Assembly: GCA_041874725.1 (NCBI GenBank)
Contig: CP097466.1
Span: 744,001 to 808,000 of the forward strand
DNA: 64,000 nt
Source: Duganella sp. BuS-21
GTDB lineage: Bacteria; Pseudomonadota; Gammaproteobacteria; Burkholderiales; Burkholderiaceae_D
Reading direction: 5' to 3'
A program made the position numbers and the translations under genes. Of this stretch, positions 34,006 through 42,200 are shown piece by piece; the stretch's first letter is position 1; each line of letters starts with the position of its first letter. The notes under the pieces were generated by a model. That model had not been told where the DNA came from, did not search any database, and saw only the letters and a list, made by a program, of their open reading frames with translations.

Positions 34006-36096
34006 ATGACTACTGAAATCTATCTCGACAGCAACGCCACCAGCGTTGTGCTGCCCGCCGCGCTGGCAGCGGCCATCGACGCCATGGCCCAGCGCTACGG
34101 CAATCCCAGCAGCACCCACGCCACCGGTTTGAAAGCCCGTGCCATCCTGGACGAGGCGCGCGCCGGCGCCGTGCGCCTGCTCGGCGTCGGCGCCGGCCGC
34201 CTGATGTTCAACAGCGGCGCCACCGAAGGCATCCAGACCTCCGTGCTGTCGGCCCTGGTGAGCCTGCGCGAACGGCGCGACGCCGGCGCCGCCATCGGCA
34301 CGCTGCTGGTCTATGGTGCCACCGAGCACAAGGCCGTGCCGGAAAGCCTGGCACACTGGAACCGCCTGCTGGGCCTGAACCTGACCCTGTACAAGTTGCC
34401 GGTCGACCAGGATGGCGTCCACGACCTGGCCGCGCTGCGCGCGCTTGCACCGCAGGCGGCCATGGTCTGCACCATGGCGGCCAACAATGAAACCGGTGTG
34501 GTCAGCGACCTGGACGGCATCGCCGCCGTGCTGGCGGATACCGGCAGCGCCGCGCTGTGGATGGTCGACTGCGTGCAGGCGCTGGGCAAGCTGCAGCTCG
34601 ATCTGGCGTCCACCCGCATCGATTACGCGCCGTTCTCCGGCCACAAGCTGTACGCGCCCAAGGGCGTGGGCATGTTGTACGTGCGCGCCGGAGCGCCGTT
34701 CACGCCGCTGATCATGGGCGGCGGCCAGGAGGGCGGCCAGCGCTCGGGCACCGAGAACATGGCCGGCATCGCCGCGTTCGGCGCCGTGCTGAGCGCGCTG
34801 GAGCGCGGCGACACCTTCCGCACCTCGGGCGAGCTGTATGGCTTCCGCGCGCGCCTGGCCGACAGCCTGCGCGCGGCCTTGCCCGGCGTGGTGTTCAACA
34901 ACCCCTTCGACAAGGCCTTGCCGACCACGCTGAATTTTTCCGTGCCCGGCCTCTCCAGCCGCGAGCTGATGGACGTGTTCGATGCCGCCGAAGTGCGCGT
35001 CAGCGCCGGCAGCGCCTGCTCGTCGGCCAAGGCCACGCCGAGCTATGTGCTGGACGCCATGGGCTTGCCGCTGTGGCGCAGCGCCGGCGCCATCCGCATG
35101 TCCTTCGGCCCGCTGGCCGATGAAGCCACCATCGCCGCCGCCTGCGCCCGCATCGAACGCTGCGGCGCCGCGCTGCGCGCCAGTTGCCTGATTCCGTCCG
35201 CACGCACCGCCGTGCCGCACGACGGCCTGCTGCAACTGGGCGTGGAGGGCGCCTGCAGCTGGATGGTGCTGGACGCCGCCAGCCGCAGCTGCATCGTCAT
35301 CGATCCTTTGCCGGACCACGTGGCCCGCATCGAAGCGTATGTGCGCTGCCAGAATTACCAGGTGCAGGCCATCGTCAGCACCTTGCCCAACGCCGGCCGG
35401 GCCATGCTGATCGAAGCGCTGGGCCGTCACTTCAACCGCCAACTCGAAGTGGACCAGTACGGCTGGCCACAGAACGCCGGCGGCGTGACGCTGGATAACG
35501 GCGCGCGCGCGGCCGCCATTGCGCTTGGTGCGCAGGTGCTGGCGTGCGTGCATTGCGGCGCCGGCGATGAGCTGCGCGCCTATTTGCTCGGCACGCCGCA
35601 GTCGCAATCGCTGCCGGCGGCGGCGGTGCGCTTCGCGTTCAGCGCGCGCCCGGCGTGGCAGGCGCTGCACGCGGTCAGCAGCGCGCAAACGCTGCTCTGT
35701 CCCACCCGCGATGAGCTGAACCAGTTCTGCACCATCGCTGAGCCGGTGGCCACCCTCGCTGCCGACGCGCAACTCAACAGCAACGCGCTGTCGGAATTCC
35801 TGCAAGCCCATCCGGACGCGCGCCTGGTCGATGTGCGCGAGGCCTACGAGTTCGCCGCCACCGTCGCGCCCTTGGCCGCGCTGACGGCGCTGGCGGCGGC
35901 GGACGGCCGCGCGGCGATCAGCGTGCCGCTGAGCCGCCTGGCCGAGCACGCCAGCGCATGGCTGCAGGCCGAGCAAACGCCGCTGGTGTTCTTCTGCCGC
36001 AGCGGCAACCGCAGCATGAAGGCCGCGCAGTGCCTGCGCCGGCTTGGCTATCAGCAGGCTTACAGCCTCAGCGGCGGATTGGCGCTGGCGGCGTAG
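34006..36096 (+). CDS. Cysteine desulfurase - degenerate MBL-like - rhodanese fusion
   Basis: The 696-residue protein joins three parts. Residues about 1-380 are a class V PLP enzyme of the IscS/NifS type: IYLDSNATSVVLP, ATEHKAVPESL, the PLP lysine K214 in SGHKLYAPKG, and active cysteine C338 in SAGSACSSAKATPS. Residues about 400-590 resemble the metallo-beta-lactamase fold of persulfide dioxygenases (SCIVIDPLPDHVARIEAYVR, then QAIVSTLPNAGRA), but the metal-binding HxHxDH residues are gone. Residues about 600-696 are a rhodanese with C664 in FFCRSGNRSM. The likely role is to make a persulfide on the desulfurase and pass sulfur to the rhodanese. A terminator follows, and an Lrp regulator is divergent. 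Confidence 0.85.
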   Translation: MTTEIYLDSNATSVVLPAALAAAIDAMAQRYGNPSSTHATGLKARAILDEARAGAVRLLGVGAGRLMFNSGATEGIQTSVLSALVSLRERRDAGAAIGTLLVYGATEHKAVPESLAHWNRLLGLNLTLYKLPVDQDGVHDLAALRALAPQAAMVCTMAANNETGVVSDLDGIAAVLADTGSAALWMVDCVQALGKLQLDLASTRIDYAPFSGHKLYAPKGVGMLYVRAGAPFTPLIMGGGQEGGQRSGTENMAGIAAFGAVLSALERGDTFRTSGELYGFRARLADSLRAALPGVVFNNPFDKALPTTLNFSVPGLSSRELMDVFDAAEVRVSAGSACSSAKATPSYVLDAMGLPLWRSAGAIRMSFGPLADEATIAAACARIERCGAALRASCLIPSARTAVPHDGLLQLGVEGACSWMVLDAASRSCIVIDPLPDHVARIEAYVRCQNYQVQAIVSTLPNAGRAMLIEALGRHFNRQLEVDQYGWPQNAGGVTLDNGARAAAIALGAQVLACVHCGAGDELRAYLLGTPQSQSLPAAAVRFAFSARPAWQALHAVSSAQTLLCPTRDELNQFCTIAEPVATLAADAQLNSNALSEFLQAHPDARLVDVREAYEFAATVAPLAALTALAAADGRAAISVPLSRLAEHASAWLQAEQTPLVFFCRSGNRSMKAAQCLRRLGYQQAYSLSGGLALAA

Positions 36097-36121
36097 CCAT
36101 CCTTATCGCATGTCCTCGTTG

Positions 36122-36149
36122 ATGGGCCGCAGACGCGGCCCATTTTTTT
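36122..36149 (+). terminator. Intrinsic terminator after the desulfurase fusion
   Basis: ATGGGCCGC, loop AGAC and GCGGCCCAT form a 9-bp perfect stem, followed by seven T. It lies 25 bases after the stop codon. Confidence 0.93.
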
Positions 36150-36255
36150 CTCGCCTCCTGCTTGTGTACGCCAACGTACAGTAGCGATCCGTGCGCCACC
36201 GTACCATTGCTTGGCACATCATTTTCCATTCGCAGACGCCGAGCGAGGTCCCAAG

Positions 36256-39200
36256 TTGAACAAGTCCAATCCCCTGCTGCCCGAGTTATCCCTGGGCTTT
36301 CGAGAAGCTCCCACCGGCGCGTCCCTGTCCGACGAAGACGATGAAGACCTACCCTTGCGGGCAGAGTTGTTCAGCGCCGCACAAATGGCGGCGCACGGCA
36401 AAACACTCGCCAAGCATCATGAACTGAGCAATCGCAGCGCGCGCGACCGCCTGCTGTCGCGTTTGTCCGAAAACGCTGCCGTCATCGACGCCACCTGCGA
36501 CGGGCTGACCGCCGCCGCCAAGGCCGGGCGCCAGATCACGCCGGCTTCGGAATGGCTGCTCGATAATTTCTACCTGATCGAAGAGCAGATCCGCATCGCC
36601 CGCCGCCACCTGCCGAAGGACTACAGCAAAGAGCTGCCGCGCCTGGGCAAGGGGGCGCCGGAAGGCTGTCCGCGCGTCTACAAGATTGCATTGGAAATCA
36701 TCTCGCACGGCGATGGCCGGGTCGATCCCGAATCGTTGTGCCGCTTCGTCGATGCCTATCAGGAAGTGGCCACGCTCAAGCTGGGCGAGCTGTGGGCGAT
36801 TCCCATCATGCTGCGCCTGGCCCTGATTGAAAACCTGCGCCGCGTGGCCGCGCGCGTGGCCGAGAACCGCATCCAGCGCGATCTCGCCACCACCTGGGCC
36901 GACCAGATGACCGAGGTGGCCGATAAAAATCCGAGCGGCCTGATACTGATGGTGGCCGACATGGCGCGTTCCAATCCGCCCATCACCAGCGCCTTTGTGG
37001 CCGAACTGGCGCGCCGCCTGCAGGGACAAAGCCCGTCGCTGACCATGGCGCTGACCTGGATCACCCACCGCCTGGCCGAAACCGGCCAGACCATCGAACA
37101 GCAGATCCAGGCCGAGATCCAGCAGCAGGCGGCGGAGCAGGTCTCGATCGCCAACAGCATCGGCAGCCTGCGCTTCTTGGGCACCATGGACTGGCAGGAG
37201 TTCGTCGAGACCATGAGCGTGGTCGAGCAGACCCTGCGCCAGGACCCGGCCGACGTCTACGGCAAAATGGAATTCGCCACGCGCGACCAGTACCGTCACG
37301 CGATCGAGAAGATCGCCAAGCGCTCGCGCTTTTCGGAAGTGGAAGTGGCGCAGCAAGCCTTGCAGCTGGCGCTCGACCACCACGGCCAGGGCGACGCGCG
37401 CCACGGCCACGTCGGCTTCTACCTGATCGGCGGCGGCTTGCCGCTGCTGGAAAAACAGAGCGGCATGCGCCGGCCGTGGCTGGAGGCGCTGCAACAGACC
37501 TCGCGCGCCTCGCCGCTGACCTCCTACCTCGGCGCCATCGCCGCCATCTCGCTGGTGGCCACCGCGCTGCTGCTGGAGCACGCGGCCAACGACGGCGCCC
37601 ACGGCTTCGTGCTGATCGCGCTGGGGCTGCTGGCGCTGCTGGGCAGCAGTCAACTGGCGCTCAGCCTGGTGAACTGGGTCGCCACCCTGGTCACCGTCCC
37701 CAAGCCTTTGCCGCGCATGGACTTCAAGGAAGGCATACCGGCCGACGCGCGCGCCATGGTGGTGGTGCCGACGCTGGTCTACAGCAAGGAAAACATCGAC
37801 GCCCTGTTCGAGCAGATGGAAGTGCGCTTCCTCGCCAACCGCGATCCCAACCTGATGTTCTGCCTGCTGACCGACTTCGCCGACGCCCGCGCCGAGACGC
37901 TGCCGGCCGACGATGCGCTGGTCGCGCACATGAAGCACAAGGTCGCGCACCTGAACCAAAAATACGCCGACACCCAGCCGCAATCGCCGTTCCTGCTGCT
38001 GCACCGTCCGCGCCTGTGGAATCCGCAGGAAGGCGTGTGGATGGGCTACGAACGCAAGCGCGGCAAGCTGGAACACCTCAACCGCTACCTGCGCGGCGGC
38101 GCACGCGACAAATTCTCGGTGGTGGTGGGCGACACCAGCCAGCTGGAAAGCATCCGCTACGTCATCACGCTCGACACCGACACCCAATTGCCGCGCGACG
38201 CCGCCGCCCAATTCGTCGCCACCATGCAGCACCCGCTCAACCGCGCCCGCGTGGATCTGGCGCGCGGCCGCGTGGTGGACGGCTACGGCATCCTGCAGCC
38301 GCGCGTCGCGGTGGCGCTGCCAAGCGAGAACGCTTCGCGCTACGAGAAACTGTGCGGCGGCGAGCCCGGCATCGACCCCTACACCCGCACCGTGTCCGAC
38401 GTCTACCAGGACGTGTTCTTCGAAGGCTCCTTCATCGGCAAAGGCATCTACGATGTCGACGTCTTCGAACAAGTGCTGGGCGGCCGCCTGCCCGAAAACA
38501 AAATCCTCAGCCACGATCTGCTGGAAGGCTGCTACCTGCGCGCCGGCCTGCTGAGCGACGGCCAGCTGTACGAAGCCTATCCGGCACGCTACAGCGAAGA
38601 CGTCGGCCGCCGCCAGCGCTGGATCCGCGGCGACTGGCAACTGATCGGCTGGCTGGCCGGGCGCGTGCCGCGCCACGGCGGCAAGCGCGAAAAAAATCCG
38701 CTGTCGCTGCTGTCGCGCTGGAAGCTGTTCGACAACCTGCGCCGCAGCCTGACCGCGCCGGCGCTGGTGCTGTCGCTGATCACCGCGTGGCGCTGGCTGC
38801 CCGATCCCTGGATGTGGACCGGCGCCGTGCTGACGGTGATCTTCCTGCCGCCCCTGGTCAGCCTTGTATACGACCTGTGCCGCCGCCCGCGCGACACCCT
38901 GTGGAGCCAGCACGTGCGCGCCTCGCTGCGGCGCGGCGGCATGCACTTCTCGCACGCCATCCTGATGCTGGTGTTCCTGCCGTACGAAGCCTGGTTCAGC
39001 ATGGACGCCATCTTGCGCAGCCTGTGGCGCTCGCTGGTGTCGCATCGCCACCTGCTGGAATGGCGTGCCTCGGCACTGGCGCGCCAGGCCGACGGCGCCG
39101 CCAGCACCTGGCGCACCATGTGGATCTCGCCGGTGCTGGCACTGTTCGTCGGCGGCGCGCTGCTGGGCTGGCGCCCGGCCAGCTTGCCGCCGGCCGCGCT

Positions 39201-42200
39201 GTTCCTGCTGGCCTGGCTGGTGGCACCGGCGGTGGCCGACTGGATCAGCCGTCCGATCGCCCGCAAGGACGCGCAGCTCACGCCCGACCAGCATACCTTC
39301 CTGCACAATCTGGCGCGCCGCACCTGGGCCTATTTCGACCACTTCGTCGGTCCCGAAGACAACTGGCTGCCGCCCGATAATATGCAGGAACATCCGGTGC
39401 AGGTGGTGGCGCACCGTACCTCGCCGACCAATATCGGCCTGGCCCTGCTGGCCAACCTGACGGCCTGCGACTTCGGCTACATCACCGTGGCGCAGATGAT
39501 GGCGCGCACCGCCAACACGCTCGATAGCATGGACCAGCTGGAACGCCACCACGGCCACTTCTACAACTGGTACGACACGCTGACCCTGAAGCCGCTGCAT
39601 CCGGTCTACATCTCGACCGTCGACAGCGGCAATCTGGCCGGCCACCTGCTGACCATGCAGCCCGGCCTGACCGGCCTGTACGACGCGCCGGTGCTCGGTC
39701 CGCAGATCGTCGACGGCGTCGCCGCCACCGCCCGCGTGCTGCGCGAGACGCTGGCCGACGGCACCGACAACGACACCATCGAGGTCGCCAACCTGCTGGC
39801 CTTGTTGACGCCGGCGCCCGATAGCGCCAGCCTGCAGCAGCTGCACGCCTGGCTGCTGCGTGTGGCCGCCGCCGCCGAAGCGCTACAGCCGCAGGCCGCC
39901 GCCCACAGCGACGCCGGCGCCTCGTGGTGCACCGCGCTGGCGACGCAATGCCGCGCCGCGCTGGACGACCTGGCCGCGCTGACGCCGTGGGCCGCGCTGT
40001 CGGCCGACGTGGTGCTGGACACCAGCATGACGCGCATGCCGACCCTGCGCGAGCTGGCCGGCCTGGCCGGCGCCACGGCCACCGCCTCGGTCGCCGCCAG
40101 CGACCTGGCGCCGGCCGAACGCGAACGCCAGCAGCAACTGGCGCAGCTGGTCGAGCAGGGCAGCACCGCCGCGCACGAACGGATGCGCGCCCTGGCCGAT
40201 CTGGCGCAGCGCTGCTGCGCCTTCGCGCAGATGGAATACGGCTTCCTCTACAACCCGGTCACCAACCTGCTGGCGATCGGCTACAACGTCACCGACCGCC
40301 GCCTGGACGCCAGCTATTACGACCTGCTGGCGTCGGAAGTGCGGCTGGCCAGCTTTGTCGCCATCGCCCAGGGCCAGCTGCCGCAGGAGCACTGGTTCGC
40401 GCTGGGCCGCCAGCTGTGCATCGTTTCCGGCAAGCCGGTGCTGCTGTCGTGGAGCGGCTCGATGTTCGAGTACCTGATGCCGCTGCTGGTCATGCCCAAC
40501 TATCCGAGCACGCTGCTGGATCAGACCTACTCGTCGGTGATCGACGCCCAGATCGACTACGGCAAGCGCCGCAACGTGCCGTGGGGGATTTCGGAATCCG
40601 GCTACAACACGGTGGACGCCGCCCTGAATTACCAATACCGGGCCTTCGGCGTGCCGGGACTGGGCCTCAAGCGCGGCCTGGCCGACGACCTGGTGATCGC
40701 ACCGTACGCCAGCATGATGGGCCTGATGGTGCAGCCGGAAGCCTCCTGCGCCAACCTGCAGAAGATGGCGGAACTCGGCTTCATGGGCCGCTACGGCTTC
40801 TACGAAGCGGTCGACTACACCCCCTCGCGCCTGCCGCGCGGCCAAAGCCATGCGGTGATCCGCTCGTTCATGGTCCACCACCAGGGCATGGGCCTGCTGT
40901 CGCTCAGCTATCTGCTGCACGACCGGCCGATGCAGCGCCGCTTCGAGTCCGACCCGCTGCTGCAATCGACCTTGCTGGTGCTGCAGGAACGCAGCCCGCA
41001 GGCCGGCGCCTTCTATTCCAACACCACCGAGCTGGCGTCGATCCGCGCCAGCGCGCCCGATCAGTCGATGCCGATGCGCATATTGACCCAGCATTCGACG
41101 CCGGTGCCGGAAACCCAGCTGCTGTCCAACGGCCGCTATCACGTGATGGTCACCAACGCCGGCGGCAGCTACAGCCGCTGGCGCGACCTGGCCGTCAGCC
41201 GCTGGCGCGAGGACGGCACGCGCGACAACTACGGCAACTTCTGCTACGTGCGCGACGTCGAGGACGGCGAGTTCTGGTCCACCACCTACCAGCCGACGCT
41301 GGCCGAGCCGCGCAAGTTTGAAGTGATCTTCTCGGAAGGCCGCGCCGAGTTCCGCCGCTCCGACCGCAATATCGACCTGTACACGGAAATCGTGGTCTCG
41401 CCCGAGGACGATATCGAGCTGCGCCGCACCCGCATCACCAATAAGAGCGACCGCGTGCGCACCATCGAGGTGACCAGCTTCGCCGAAGTGGTGATGGCGC
41501 CGGCCGCCGCCGACAACGCCCATCCGGCGTTCAGCAAGCTGTTCGTGCAGACCGAAATCCTGCGCGACGAAAACGCCATCCTGTGCACGCGCCGTCCGCG
41601 CGGCCAGAACGAGATCATGCCGTGGCTGATGCACTCGATGATGGTGCACGACGCGCCGGTCGGCAAGGTGTCGTTCGAAACCGACCGCTCGCGCTTTATC
41701 GGCCGCGGCAACACGGCCGCCGCGCCGAGCGCCATGCTGGATCCGGGGCCGCTGAGCGGTGCCGAAGGCTCGGTGCTCGATCCGGTGGTGGCGATCCGCT
41801 ACACCATCACGCTGCAGCCGGACCAGTTTGCGACGGTCGATATCGTCACCGGCATGACCGAGCAGCGCGAAGCGGCGCTGCACCTGATCGACAAATATCA
41901 GGACCGCCACCTGGCCGACCGCGTGTTCGAACTGGCGTGGACCCACAGCCAGGTGGTGCTGCGCCAGCTGAACGCCAGCGAAGCCGACGCCCAGCTGTAC
42001 GGCCGCCTGGCCAACTCGGTGATCTATCCGAACGCCGCGCTGCGCGCCGACGCCGGCACGCTGATCAAGAACCAGCGCGGCCAGTCCGGACTGTGGGCCT
42101 ACGCCATTTCCGGCGACCTGCCGATCGTGCTGTTGCAGATCAAGGATCCGGAGAACATCGAACTGGCGCGCCAGATGGTGCAGGCGCACGCCTACTGGCG

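Noticed and set aside
33907..35976. A long N-terminal extension of the Lrp regulator
   Set aside because: Only the last 161 codons match Lrp/AsnC. The rest is antisense to the cysteine desulfurase gene.
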